Of a stretch of 64,000 nucleotides of DNA, positions 31,991 through 44,149 are shown in pieces; positions within the stretch are counted from its first letter, which is position 1; each line of letters begins with the position of its first letter. The notes beneath the pieces are model-generated. The model had not been told where the DNA came from. It saw only the letters and a list, made by a program, of their open reading frames with translations, and searched no databases. Made by a program: the position numbers and the translations under genes. The stretch comes from Micropterix aruncella (taxonomy: Eukaryota > Arthropoda > Insecta > Lepidoptera > Micropterigidae): the NCBI GenBank assembly GCA_944548615.1, contig OX155967.1, positions 6,620,049 through 6,684,048 on the forward strand, given 5' to 3'.

Positions 31991-32597
31991 TGGGGAGCTA
32001 ATGGGCCCTTGCTGAGGTGGCCACGAAGACCCATTTTGTTCAGGGTTGGTCACACTCACGGGTCAACACCCATCCGGCGGCCTCCACGCCTCCTGGACGG
32101 TCCGCGCACCGTGCGGCGTAAGCCAATCGATTGTGCATTCTAACTAACAGTCGGGGGAGTCTGGAAGCAGTACTGTTTTCTATAGAGCGGGTTAGGTTGC
32201 GGACCTTATGGCGACTGCTCTTGAAACGACCATCGGCTACCCGATCCTGGGTGAAGAGCCGGGCAAAGGACGCCGTGGTCCGCGATAGATTCGGTTTATA
32301 CCGTTTCACCGCTTCGTAAGGGAGATGGCCGCGCAAGCGACCTCGAACTCGTAACCAGTCGAGAGAACGGAGTAATCTGGTCGCAATTGGAAGTAAGGGC
32401 GTGAGTGTAAGCTTGCTGGGTAACATACCTGGTTATCTCGCGGATAAACGTTGACCTCTTGACCTCTTACGGGCATGTGGCGGAGCTTGACGGTGGACTG
32501 TTTTGTCCAAGTCTTCTGCGTTCACTTCACGGGAGATAGAACGACCAATCGTTAAAACTTCCTGAGGGTTCGCTCGTTGTAGTTGACAACTCTATTT
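31991..32597 (-). mobile_element. Family R element D, full length, 14-bp duplications
   Basis: Flanked by GTTTTAAAAATCAT (31977-31990) and GTTTCAAAAATCAT (32598-32611), 13 of 14 identical. Minus-strand orientation: 5' end AAATAGAGTTGTCAACTACA near 32597, 3' end ATTAGCTCCCCA at 31991. About 607 bp, no tail. The insertion site of other nests (TGTTAGTTAGAAT here) is empty in this copy. Confidence 0.85.
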
Positions 32598-32854
32598 GTT
32601 TCAAAAATCATAATTACAGATATGAAATAACAAAACCTAACCTAATTAGATCGCATTCCTGGCATGTAAATGTTTATACACTATTATGGCATGCCATAAT
32701 GGTGTACTCGTTAACTATTTCTGTTGCTGGAAAAGCTATCAACATTGACTGAGAGAGAATGTCTAACCTTAATGTTGTTGATGAAACCTTAATGAGAGAG
32801 ATTGTCTGATTCGCCAGACAACTTTATTCTGCTCTCCGATGATATTAAAGAGAT

Positions 32855-32945
32855 GATGTCCATGATGATGCCGTACATGATGACACCGTCCATGATGATG
32901 CCGTACATGATGACACCGTCCATGATGACACCGTCCATGATGATC
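32855..32945 (+). repeat. 15-bp minisatellite
   Basis: Six in-frame units alternating ATGATGATGCCGTAC and ATGATGACACCGTCC. It lies in a 63-codon frame (32802-32993) that would encode MMPYMMTPSMM repeats; no start context or homology supports a gene. Confidence 0.8.
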
Positions 32946-32999
32946 GGAGATCGGAGAGAAAGGAGGAGTATTTTAGAAAAGAAGATATCTTAGAGAAAT

Positions 33000-34130
33000 T
33001 ATATTATATAATAAGTATTTATATTAAAGATATTATAATATTTTTTCGTAGTCGTCTTCTTATAAATAGCATGTGTCATGAGGCAGTGTTTAACGCTATA
33101 TTCGAACATTTTTGGTTCTAAACCTCGTATTGATTTCTGAAGGCTATTAAGGAGTTTAAAGGTCAAATACACAAATAACTTTCGGATTATAGTCAACCGG
33201 ACCACGCCTGAATGTGAGAATGAGACCATGCACGAGGCCGTCTGCCTCTACGCTCGGTGGACGATGTCAGACGACACAGAGGACAAGACTGGATGAAAAA
33301 GATTCAATATTGGCGAGCGTAGAAGACATAGGAATAGTCCTATGTCTAGGAAAGGACCATACAAATACCGCATTGATGATGATGATGGTGGTGATTTTAT
33401 CATCCGCAAAACTGTTTCTTAACTCTGGGTTTTTGTACACCTGGATCAATTTGGTTTTCCCGATTACGGAAGATCATCCGTGCTCACGCAGGGCGGATAA
33501 AATTGGCAAAGTGTGAAGTGAAGTGCTCGAACACCCTCTGTTATCTTTACAGCGTCGTTATCGCCAGCCCAATGAGCCGGAACTGATTGGCCGAAGGCAT
33601 GTTTGATGCTGGGGGAATGAATCAATATAATAGTTGTATAACAACATAATAAATTTAAACATAGCACATAGGACTTTAGGACATAAACATAGCACGTTAG
33701 GACATAATGTCTATGGGCAAAAGCTAGCAAATGACTCCTCCAATCCCCCAAAAAATATATATCTGTTTATCTGCCAAACATCCTGTAAAGCATAGTAATA
33801 TATACCTGTGTTGCCATAAAAGCAGAAGGGAATATTAATTGATTCATTTTGGGGGCTGCGGGTACATTATAAGTAATTGCTTATTAATTACAGTAGGAAT
33901 TCTGTGACATACGGGTGCTCTTTCTGACATATCTGAAAATCGGATGCAATGTCGAGCGCTGACCAAAGTTTTATTATGTTAAATTAGATTTTTTATTGAT
34001 TGAAATTATATGGGATTGTTATTATATTATAGCGTAATTCCAGCCTAGATTGAGGCCTTGCGATATAATTTCACAATTTTTTTATAAAATAAAATCTACA
34101 CTAATTCGCTTAATATAACTATATGCGATA
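33000..34130. other. No supported gene
   Basis: Includes an unrecognised 100-codon frame (33214-33516) with a GATGATGATGATGGTGG run, and a short duplication of ACATAGCAC..TAGGACATA near 33660-33700. Nothing else recurs. Confidence 0.3.
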
Positions 34131-34732
34131 GAGCAACTAGAGCTGTCGACTACAAAGGGCGCCGAACACGTTACCTCAGGAAATTTTAACGAAATTTGAT
34201 CGTTCTGTCTCTCGTGAGGTGAGCGCAGGAGACTTAGGACAAAACAATCCACCGTCAAGCTCCGCCATATGCCCGTAAGAGGTCAACGCCCTTACTACCA
34301 GTTGCAACCAGATTACTCCGGTTTCCCGACTGGTTACAATTTCGAAGTCGCTTGCGCGGTCCTCCCCTTTACGTAAACGGTGTCTACCGAATCTATCGAG
34401 GGCCACGGCGTCCTTTGCCCGGCTGTTCACCTGGATTCGGGTAGCCGATGGTCGTTTCAAGAGCAGTCGCCGTAAGGTTATCAACTCCCCCCACTCTATA
34501 GGAGACAGTACTGTAGTCAGAATGCACAATGGATTGGCTGACGCCGCACGGTGCGCAAACCGTCCAGGAGCGCCAGAAGATTGACCTGTGAGGAACTAGG
34601 CTAGAGTCCTGACCGGGCTTGCACTTCAAGCGTGGAGGCCGCCGGACGAGTGTTGACCCGTAAGTGTGACCGACCCTTTACAAATGGGTCTTCATGGCCA
34701 ACTCCAACATTGAGCCCTCATTAGCTCCCTAA
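34131..34732 (+). mobile_element. Family R element E
   Basis: Starts GAGCAACTAGAGCTGTCGAC, ends CTCATTAGCTCCCTAA. Diverged from B and C: internal losses around 34260-34290 and at the GCTTCCAGACTCCCC block near 34512. No convincing target duplication, consistent with greater age. Confidence 0.8.
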
Positions 34733-35563
34733 TTTCGACTTCAAATTCGGTACACAAAGGTGTCGATGGGCCAAAACCACAATGTGAATTTTGATTGGAA
34801 TATCTCTTATGCAAGGGACACAAATAATTTCTAAATTCCGCCGTATTTGAGATAATACTACATCATATTGAAAAATAGCCATTGTAATACCACGGAAATA
34901 CTACAAAGATAGTTGTATTTTTCGTATATTTGTAAAAATATACTACATTTGCGATCATAACCACTTCACCCAATCACTATTGGGGGGGTGGAAGGTTTAG
35001 CGCGCGGCGGGGGGCTTGTCTGCTTGCTGGGAAAACCTTTATTTTTAATAAACAATAAAGTTTCGTCTATTTTTCATCGTTAAAAGTGCTTCTAAATGTA
35101 TGAAACATCAGAATTTGCTAGTGCCTTCGCGAATCACTCCTTATTACCTATTTCCTAATAACTTTTCCTTATGTGTGACATTAATATAGAATACGTAAGT
35201 AGACAACGTAGACAACGCACAAGCCAGACAGTACAGATAAGACAGGCAAAAGTACAGAAAAGCTACTTATACCTAATCTACTCACATCGACGAAGTCAAA
35301 GTGATAACTAAATCCGTGCGGTTGGGGAGATTGGCAAGGTCGTTGGATATTCCTGGCGCCATATGTGCCTTACGATATTAAAAATTGACGCCCTGATAAC
35401 GCGGCTGGAAGGGTTAGGTTCGCCTTATTAAAACCATCATCATTATCTTTAGGTTCGGCATTTAAAAATAAAATAATCGAACCGACACGTCTCGAACTAA
35501 TTCTCATACCTACATTTATATAATCATTCGCGGTGTTGCCTACCTGGTTTAGTTTTTTTCTTA
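34733..35563. other. No supported gene
   Basis: AT-rich with no frame over 60 codons and no repeat recurring in this window; a G-rich patch at 34980-35030. Confidence 0.35.
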
Positions 35564-35605
35564 CTAGCTGTGGTGCCCGTCGCTAATGGTTTTCCGTCTT
35601 AAACC
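35564..35605 (-). mobile_element. Helitron 3' tip
   Basis: On the minus strand: GCGACGGGCACCACAGCTAG followed by T, a Helitron terminus of a third type in this window. Only about 40 bases are clear before a C-run. Confidence 0.45.
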
Positions 35606-35629
35606 CACTCCCCCCCCCCCCCCTACACG

Positions 35630-36290
35630 TTAAATAGCAGCATAATTACATGGCAGACTGCGGCAATTTATTGGAATTTCTTGCAATATCGCCGCGCTCG
35701 ACAAAAAGTACTATAACTATGGAACTACTATATCAATCATAAAAAAATAATGTGCAATGATCGCATTGAAATTTCGTATATAGAATATTGAAATCTCATT
35801 TTGTAAAACAATTAGATAATTATGAATAAATATGAGAAAGTCGAAAAAGTGAAAAAAAAATGGCATTTCTAACTTGTGATTGTCTTACGGAAAAATACGA
35901 AACCCTATTTAGAAATTGTAAATACTATCGTGATCTTTATTAGATTCTCTATCAAAGGTAATATTTCGTTTTGCTTATTAACATACAATAATATTTAGAT
36001 ATTAGCTCATAAAAACCAATAAAAATTTTGATGAATTCTAGAAAAAAAAAATGATGATGTTTGACAATGAAATTTTACCAGAAATATCCGCGAAATGACG
36101 CGCGAAATTATTCTAGTGGCCGTCTATGTATCTATGGTAATAATGAGATATTTAGTATGGATTTTAGGATGCGTTCGAATTAGAAAATAATATTAATGTG
36201 CGCTCCGTTAGCAAGCCGCCAATATTGATCGTTACATAGTCAACGGTGTTCTGATGTGCAACCAAATTTGGTCGTTACGTAGCCGAAGGG
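35630..36290 (-). mobile_element. Larger relative of the TTAA MITE
   Basis: Reverse complement of parts of 61760-62934. 36180-36290 (GCCGCCAATATTG, CAACGGTGTTCTGATGTGCA, ACCAAATTTGGTCGTTACGT, AGCCGAAGGG) matches 61760-61815 joined to 62545-62600, and the left part matches 62600-62925. The long middle of the other copy is absent here. Confidence 0.65.
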
Positions 36291-36321
36291 ATGTAATAAT
36301 AAATGATGTTTATTGTGAGTG

Positions 36322-36412
36322 GGTTTTTTTACACGACTGTCCAACAAATAAAGAGTGTAATGTGCTCAGGGTTCGTCTATCTATCTTTTCCGTTTATTTA
36401 TTCCACCGCAAT
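36322..36412. repeat. Dispersed repeat, inverted copy
   Basis: TTTTTTTACACGACTGTCCA, GAGTGTAATGTGCTCAGGGT, TTTTCCGTTTATTTATTCCA: reverse complement of the 16686-16770 repeat. Confidence 0.55.
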
Positions 36413-36419
36413 GCAACGC

Positions 36420-36800
36420 GTAGATGGCACTCATAGTTACAAACATCTCTTTTGTTCAATATGGCGGCGTTCGTGGTATGGCAGTATGGCGGCGCACTAT
36501 AAATGGCGCTCTAAACACGCCTATACGGTATCCTATCTCTAAATAAAATAAAAATTTAATAAAAAACGACTTTTTATCATAGCTCTTATTATTTTAATAT
36601 TATTTGCGTAATGATGTAATGTTTATATTTGGTCGACAGGTTTCAATTCGTAATATATATAATATGCACTTTAATGTTCAAATAGCCTAATAGATGGCAT
36701 TCTATCTCTCCGTATTATTTCAGTTGTGTAATCAGCCTATAAAAAATGCGATAGATGACACTAGTAGTTGAATGTTATTATTGTTATAATATGTTAAATT
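36420..36800 (-). repeat. Dispersed repeat, inverted copy
   Basis: AACACGCCTATACGGTATCC and, further on, AATAGATGGCATTCTATCTC match 30715-30835 in reverse complement. Sequence between them is AT-rich. Confidence 0.45.
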
Positions 36801-36809
36801 GTTAGATCA

Positions 36810-37365
36810 AACAACTAGAGTTGTCAACTACAACGGGCGAGCCCGTCACCTCAGGAAGTTTTAACGATTAGTCGTTCAATCACCCTGGATTGAGCGCAGA
36901 AGACATGGACAAAACAGTCCACCGTCAAGCTCCGCCACAAACCCGTAAGAGGCCAACGCCTTAACCGCGAGATAGCCAGGAGTGTTACTCAGCGGGCTTA
37001 CACTCACGCCCTTACTTCCAATTGCAACCAGATTACTCCAGTCGCTCGATTGGTTACGAGTTCGAGGTCGCTTGCGCGGTCCTCTCCCTACGACGCGGTG
37101 AAACGGTGTCGTAGGGAGATGGTCGTTTCAAGAGCAGTCGCCGTAAGGTCCGCAACCACCCCCGCTCTATAGGAAACAGTACTGCTTCCAGACTCCCCCG
37201 ACTGTTAGAGTGCTAATGCCGCACAGAGCGCAGACCGCCCAGGAGCGCCAGATGGTTGATTCCTAGGGGAAACTAACCATAAGGCCAGAGTCCTACCCAG
37301 GCTCGCACTTTATTCGTGGAGGCCGTCGGATGGGTGTTGACCCGTGAGTGTGACCAAACCCGGAG
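36810..37365 (+). mobile_element. Family R element F, 3'-truncated
   Basis: Starts CAAACAACTAGAGTTGTCAA, follows the consensus with a ~70-bp loss near 37105 and a small loss at GTTAGAGTGCTAATGCC (the site used by the nests), and stops at GTGTGACCAAACCCGG before the usual 3' end. Confidence 0.8.
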
Positions 37366-37669
37366 TGTGTTAAACAGTCTGGCGCCAAAAGCCTGTTGCA
37401 GTTATTAATTGACACGAGACTTATCGCAGAACTATAGCAGGTGGCGAACACAATAGCTCAGCAATAGTCGCAGTGTTACAAGGCTTATAAAGACCTTAGA
37501 AAAGCCCCAAACAACAAATAAAAAAATATATAATGGTCAAAGATAATATTATTTATCTACGGAACTACGGTCACCATGTACCTAGTTCGGGAAGGTTTTG
37601 AACACAATTAAAGCTGTTTTTATTGCAAAGTCCTACCGCATCAATGTAGTCATGCACCTGACTGATTCA
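37366..37669. other. No supported gene
   Basis: About 300 bases between family R and the Helitron; no frame or repeat recognised. Confidence 0.35.
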
Positions 37670-38392
37670 TCTATACTAATATTATAAAGAGGTAAAGTTT
37701 GTGACGTTGTAGGAAGTAATCTCTGGATCTACTGAATCGATTTTGAAAATTCTTTTACCAATAGAAAGCCACGTTATTTGTGAGTGTCATAGACTATATA
37801 TTAATCCGAAAAATGAAACAATTTTTTCGTGGTAGTCGGATTTGCAAAGTAAGTCGAAGAATAAGCGGTCGAACGAAAAGTTTCTAACTACGTTTCTAAC
37901 GCTGCCTTAACGATGAGAGATATATGATTAATTTATAGAGAAAAGTTGTAGAGCTTGATAATGCCTACAAAAAAGTCAGCGACAGCATATGTCTAACTTT
38001 TATATTTAAGTCAAAAAAGTAGTATTTTATATTAAAAAAATAATTTAAATCGTTAGGTCATGTTTATTGGTCATTTTATCAACAATTATGAATTCCTATC
38101 AAAATAAGTAAATTTATCGTCTCAAGTGTTTAAAACAAAAGACTTTTCCCTTTTACTGCATACAATTTCCCTTTTACTGCATGAGTAGTTAAAGAGATAA
38201 TACGCTCACAAATAAGACACTCACAATAAGTCACTCACAAATAACGTTATTATAGTCAAATTGGCATGCAAATACATGCATACATATGCAGTAAAAATAT
38301 AACCCTTCTAACCGTACTAACCGAACCACACTCATAATTTCATCACAGGTAAAAAGTTTTACCGCCCAACGAAGTGGGCACGGGTCAGCTAG
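37670..38392 (+). mobile_element. Non-autonomous Helitron, copy 2
   Basis: A|TCTATACTAATATTATAAAG at the 5' end, GGGCACGGGTCAGCTAG|T at the 3' end; hairpin GCCCAACGAAGTGGGC. 723 bp and colinear with 20065-20788, with a small extra segment (near 37890: AACTACGTTTCTAACGCTGC) and scattered substitutions. Confidence 0.9.
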
Positions 38393-38717
38393 TCAAAAAT
38401 ATAAACAAAAGAATCATGATTTTCTACCTATGTATACATTTTGTATAAGATGTGCGTTGAGCTTGGGTCGATGTCCCGCCGTCAATTCCGGAGATTCTCG
38501 CTTTACGTGACCGGAACCGACGGCCCGTCCTGTCCAGCTTGATTGTGAATATTGTCCCCGAGGACTGCATTACATCATACGAGTTACTAAAGCCAACTAA
38601 AGTTTTCTACTTTGTTACTATTGAGATAGGCATTTTTACTACTTCCAGAAAGCATTGCACTATGCTGTTCCATATTCATATTTACATAATAAATTATCAG
38701 TTAAAAAAAACACTACA
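38393..38717. other. No supported gene
   Basis: A 154-codon frame starting at 38539 runs into the MITE that follows and has no recognisable family; it is most likely chance. Confidence 0.3.
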
Positions 38718-39092
38718 AACACGCTTTTGGGCTATGATACGATATTCACATACACACGGCTATGATACGATATTCCATCATGGAATGCCAGTTCCTATCT
38801 TCCGGCTTCATCATCAGACCTTGAAACCTAATCGTGGTCAAAGTTCATTCCAAGACTTTTCTAACAAGTCCAAACACAGCTATGATACGATGTTCCATCG
38901 TGAAGTTCCAGTTCATATCTTCCGACTCCATTATCAGATCAGTTCGACAGTACCATATTATTGTATTGTCATCAGAACTACATACAGCTGCCAATTTTCA
39001 TGACGCTACGGTCCTTGGAAGATGGTTAAATTAGTTACCTTAGATTCCATCACATAGTTACATACAGGTCGACCTAATAAAAGCGTGTTAAA
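38718..39092. mobile_element. MITE with AACACGC termini, copy 2
   Basis: Colinear with 22907-23218 from GACCTTGAAACCTAATCG to TAATAAAAGCGTGTT, but the left part has an internal repeat: GGCTATGATACGATATTC occurs twice, 36 bases apart, before the shared interior. Non-coding. Confidence 0.6.
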
Positions 39093-39531
39093 AAGGTACG
39101 AGAGATACCATGAAAGTGGTACTAAGTTACCCGATTTGACTGTGCAGTATTTTGGGTTAGTCAGATACTCGCACTAGTGCTAGTAACTTAGAACGTTTGC
39201 GGCTTCTCCGATCAGGCAGAGAACTTCCTGGTTGCGCGCATCCTGCTAGATAACATCGTCGTCGCCTAATGCAAGGACAATCGCCTCCGCTTCTGCGCTG
39301 CGGGTGGATTGTACTTGTTCAGCACGACAGTTAGTACGAGTAGCAGTGACGCGTCGATAACAAAAGGCCATCTATCGGCAAACGTCGTCTCTCCGATAAA
39401 TCCTCCACATTCCTTGTTATACCCAATAAGCACCAAAGCCATGTAAGAAGTGCCGAATATAGCTTTAAGCTGATTATAAGTCATGTAAAGGCGTTCGTAT
39501 TGCCTCTCAGTTATGTAAAGGAGTCATTTAA
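39093..39531. other. Unrecognised 72-codon frame
   Basis: The minus-strand frame 39266-39484 (MTYNQLKAIFGTSYMALVLI and on) has no family I recognise. GC content is higher than the flanks at 39180-39320. No support as a gene. Confidence 0.2.
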
Positions 39532-39573
39532 GAGGCCGTGGCGGCCGTGGCGGCCGTGGCGGCCGTGGCGGCC
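39532..39573 (+). repeat. 9-bp minisatellite (GGCCGTGGC)n
   Basis: About 4.5 perfect head-to-tail units of GGCCGTGGC. Each unit is nearly self-complementary at GGCC, so the array can fold. Confidence 0.9.
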
Positions 39574-39964
39574 AAAAGCTATATGAAGCATAATTTTGTG
39601 GCTCGGTTGTGAGAACGCGAAAAAGAATGTTAATACAATTATGCCGGATTTTAAAAACCCGGTCCTTAAGTTATTTCTATTATCCTTAAATTATTGACGT
39701 GACAACGTCTTATAATTCGATGGAGCTGGCTGCACGCACGAAAAAACATGACTCATGCGGCGTTACCTCGCTCTGAGGCGTTCCATTTATTATATTTATT
39801 ATTCAATATAAATGCTGCCATCTACCGGTTGCGAAAGAATTATTTACTAACCTTAGTCTAAAATAGTACGAATGAAAATCACTAGATTGATTTAAATTCT
39901 TGAAATAATTTTATATGATTTCTTGATATACGGAATGTTATTACTGAACGGACAATTTTCTTGT

Positions 39965-40165
39965 GGGTACAACAAAGTGCAACGAAGTAAGCAACTTTTA
40001 TTTTTAAAAAAATAAAAAAGTATGAAAAGCTATCATTACGATGCGCTATCTAGCGGTTGGTAAAATGTCGCTGATATTGTTTATTTACGACGTATTACCT
40101 ACCGCTAGATGGCGCAGCGTGAACGCTCAAACGCTTCTCAAACCGTTATTAAACAGTTTGAGATT
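39965..40165. mobile_element. Small MITE, copy 1 (TAGCGGTAGGTAA arms)
   Basis: CTAGCGGTTGGTAAAATGTC and, ~40 bases on, ATTACCTACCGCTAG form an inverted pair. The preceding AAGTAAGCAACTTTTA and following GCGCAGCG are shared with 45690-45890. No coding. Confidence 0.55.
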
Positions 40166-41560
40166 TCAAACTTTCAAATTAAAAAAAAAAACAATAAACT
40201 TTAAACAATAAACAATTATACAATTATACTGCTATACAATAATATATTTACATGTTGTAGTCAAATCGGTGAGTATAAAAGCATATATTTTTGGGTGTTT
40301 GTAATAAACAATATCAGAATCTTAAATGAAACTGCTTCAAATGCAACCATTCCATCAGTATTTTCTTATGACGTTGTCACGTTCAACTATCGTCAGTAAA
40401 CCGACTTTACAGACAACCGTTTTTTTTTTATTCTGTTACTGTTTTCCAAAAAAATAAAAACGAGCGAGATTTGTTTTCAGTTTTTGAAAAACCTAGAGAT
40501 GATTCTCAATATTAAAAATACTATTTACACCAGCGTATGGTCTATTTGCATAGTACCAAGACAGTTTTTGAAAAAAAATGTTTGAAATTACGTAATTTCC
40601 CGAAATGTTATGGCCAAACATTATTTTTTTTCTATTTATTAAAGATGCTTTTGAGTGATATAAAAAATAACACAGTGATCTTAAGTTATTTTATTATTGT
40701 AATCTAATTATTACTTTATAAAAAACTATTCATTTGATAATTTATTATATTATAATTGAAAAGCTAAATCGACTATATTAGAAGACGCGCGAAGCCGAAA
40801 TCGTCATTCGTAATTGGCCACTGCCAACGGTGAGTCGTATTCCCTTGTCGCCGCAGTACACATATAAATCTTTATGTATATATCGAAAGCGGGCGGGCGC
40901 GTGGCATTGCAAAAATACCTAAATTTTTAGTCGCGTCAACTCGGAATAGAGCCTTAAAGCAGTTTGGCTTATATTACCTATTTGTCATATAATTTTTACT
41001 CAGCGTTTCTTATATTTAAGGAGCGAAATAGTTCATATAGTTTCACTTATATAGTTCATATTAATGCGACCAAATTTTGAAAGCGAATTTGAATAGACTA
41101 CGAACATAACAGAAGTACGTTGTCTTGAGAGAGTTGATATCTTTAAATGCTTTGCACATTCTCGGTATACATTCTAGTCTACTTTATGCTCGTCCGACGG
41201 TCGCTTCTATGTGTTTGAAAGTGTTTGTTTGTATTGGGTCCAAACACAATCCCTAGATCACGTACTACTTTATATATTGTAGAACTGATTTTTCGCCTTT
41301 TTACTCTAAGGTTGGCCACATTAGCAATGTGTTTTTATTATTTTTTGTATGTTTTTTTTTACAGATTACGTTTGAAAATTATTTTTGTTCATTTTAATCT
41401 TTCATGAGATGTATGAACTCGCCGTTCACACGCGCAGGATGATCACGTCAGATACCGGTTTCCATACTGCATTTTCACTAGTCAGCTATGCTCGCCTATA
41501 TCGTCTTCCACCCTGATCGTACTAATTCTATTGTTTTATATTTAATAATTCATATATAAC
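40166..41560. other. No supported gene
   Basis: About 1.4 kb of AT-rich DNA; one 60-codon hydrophobic frame (41225-41407) reads like chance in T-rich sequence. Confidence 0.35.
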
Positions 41561-41569
41561 TCACAATTC

Positions 41570-41720
41570 TACTTACTAAATAAAATTAATCTCCGTGTTC
41601 CTTCCAAACTCAATAGATTTAACCCTGCTCTTCATGTTCCTCATGCTTGTACCAACTATAGGCAAAATGCATTTCTGTGGCGAACAAGTGACAATTTGAC
41701 TTTGATCTATTCTGTACGAG
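41570..41720 (+). pseudogene. LINE coding remnant
   Basis: Translation resembles a degraded LINE C-terminal stretch: LRVPSKLNRF, HVPHACTNYRQNAFLWRTSD. The matching 3' tail of a LINE (GCTGTTGGTTTTCCTAAAAA plus AAAT units) is at 42207-42239, so the intervening MITE piece may have split it. Confidence 0.4.
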
Positions 41721-41729
41721 TAAACCCCT

Positions 41730-41990
41730 CCTATCGCGGGGTAAAAATTTAGCCGTCACTTCTGCTCGGAACAGTTTCGCGCGTGAAGTCGATGGCCTTG
41801 AGAAAACCGACCATAACTTTTAAACTACTATACGGATCGTAAAAAGAATAACTGTAAAATGATCGCATTGAAATTTGACATATAAAACATTATAACCTTA
41901 TCTCGTCAAACAATTACAATTACTAAGTTGGCATTTTACGCAGCGCGGAGAGCCCTAACCAATATTGGTTAGATACAATTTTAGCATTTG
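41730..41990. mobile_element. Degraded relative of the TTAA MITE
   Basis: ATGATCGCATTGAAATTTGA and TCAAACAATTACAATTA follow the order of 35750-35830. Ends not identifiable. Confidence 0.4.
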
Positions 41991-42792
41991 TAAGCGTCTA
42001 ACCAAAAATGGTTAACTCAAATCGAGCGGTTAACTCAGCTATATGAACATTGAATTCTTTAGCATTAATTGTTGAATAATTTTTGATGTATTTTTAATCG
42101 ATAGCTTTAATTGAAAGGTCACATATGTTTCTACAACATTACTTAAACGTGAAAACCTTTAATTGGCTCTCTGTTATCCTACTCCTCTTTTTGTTGAATA
42201 TAATTAGCTGTTGGTTTTCCTAAAAATAAATAAATAAATGAAATTGTAATTTAAATGTCTATATTTTAATATTCTATTATTTAATTTTTAGCTGTTTTTA
42301 TTTTCAAAGTTTTTGTACTTTCTACCCAGATTGGCAAATGGTAAAAGAAATTGATTTCGTTTGAAAGTGTATCGCAGGGTTGTTGCGAATATCAGCATCA
42401 GCATCAGCGGATTATCAGCATCGGTTTCAATATCAGCATCTGCATCAGCATCCGCAATAATCAACGCTGATTTTATTGTTTGCTGATATTCTGCTCGTGA
42501 CATGACCTTGAAGGGCGGAGCTTAGCTCTAGCCGCATGCGCATGCTGTCATCTCCGCCGGCAAGTGTTCCTAGCGAACAATTATTCAGCAGTGCCGGAAT
42601 TATATATATAAGCCTTCCCGTAATCGACTGCAATCTGAAAATGCAGCTCAAGTATTGTTTTTAAAATATAAGTTACCTTTAAAAAAATGGGTTGGGTGGT
42701 GAACCGCCAATTGTATTTTATTTTTGTATGTTAGGCAATGGTATTTCACCTATTCAAAATGTAAGAAGATTGTTGTTGATTAATTGAAAGTC

Positions 42793-43910
42793 ACATTACA
42801 TTACATTTTCGGCGTGTCCAATTGACGGCTAAAGACCGCTCTTGGACGTGTCAAAATAATTGGGTTATGTAGTAAGTTTCGTTACTACTCTTTACTGAAC
42901 ATACATAGATAGTCAAGAATTAACTACTAGATTGTCAAACTATAAATACAAATAATCAAAATAGAAGCCTAATATTTGAAGTAGTTAGTAATTCAAAAAG
43001 ATACGTAGTAAAATTATTCATCGTAATATTCAAATTATCAGTAAAATGTTAAATAATCAAATTAAATCTACGTTATGCATTTCAAACTAAAAGTACAGAT
43101 TTAAGACCATATAAAATAATCAGACAATAAGGCTCTACTTTTTTAAGTAATTTAAATGGGCCCAATATTTGAAAAATCATGGCCCTCAAATTCGGCCAGA
43201 TTATAGAAAGGGTGGCCTATCAGCATCTCCTTGATGTTTTTTGTTAATTTTATGTCCTCCAGCTATTTAAATTTTGTAGGGAGTAGATTATAGAATTTAA
43301 TGCTAAGGTACAAGTAGCTTTTCTGTACTTTTTTGCCAGTCGTATTCGGGGTAAAGGAGCTACCTATGATGCGAGTGAATGTCTGCATTAATTGCAGTTT
43401 CTGCGAGTTGCTGTCTAGCATACATTAAACACTGGTATATGAACGGCGAATAAATTGGCATTACCCTTGCCTTGCTGAAATATTCTTTGCATGAGGTGCT
43501 AGTCGTTACCTGATACATGCTGCGCAGTGCTCTCTTTTGCAAAAGAAAGATTGTTTTACTGGTTGCAGCATTTCCTCAAAATAGTCGTCCATAAGTCATT
43601 AATGAGTTAAAATACGCAAAGTATAATGATTTGGCTGCCGCAAAACCACTAAGACTTCTGATTTTTTAAATAGAGTATATCGAGCTACATATCTTACTAT
43701 TTGCTGGATGTGCGCATTCCATTGTAATTTACTGTCAATTTTTAATCCTAGAAAATTTATATCTTCTGTGATGTCGATTTCAAAATAGTCGTGTAATTCA
43801 TTTAAATAGTCAACATTGGCAGGTCTTAAGCGAAAAGGAATTATTTTTGATTTTGTAATATTTAGACGTAATTCATTAGCATTCACAGAATTATTATAAC
43901 TCACTTTTCA
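42793..43910 (-). mobile_element. LINE with TACAT tail inside the hAT-type element, copy 2
   Basis: Antisense tail CATTACATTACATTTTC at 42793, then the 3' UTR shared with 30903-31353 and 56005-56590. Coding remnants on the minus strand: SKIIPFRLRPANV and NFLGLKIDSKLQWNAHI (43600-43905), then QKRALRSMYQV and PFIYQCLMYARQ (43360-43542), in different frames. 5'-truncated in the reverse-transcriptase domain; the catalytic box is absent. Confidence 0.85.
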
Positions 43911-44149
43911 TTTAAAATGCCTAATAATAGTATCCCTTTCAATTACAATGTCATAGTTGGATATATTTTATTTGAGTAATTTGAGTATTTGAGTAATTTT
44001 TTCACTTAAATTTATTGAATATAATGTAAAGTTTACTTTCTTTTAGTCCTTAATTCCATATATATATTTTCTACTTTAAATTTTACTTTAATTTGTATAA
44101 AGAACACATTTGTTAGATTAGAAATATTTGAAAATTAATCACCTTCGTC

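Noticed and set aside
32040..32426. 128-codon frame in element D and similar frames in A, B, H and J as host genes
   Set aside because: They lie inside a multicopy repeat, start at arbitrary ATGs and are interrupted in sister copies.
33214..33516. 100-codon frame as a gene
   Set aside because: It contains a GAT/GGT simple repeat and has no recognisable domain, start context or splice signals.
38539..39003. 154-codon frame as a gene
   Set aside because: More than half of it is the MITE interior shared with 22907-23218, where frames differ.
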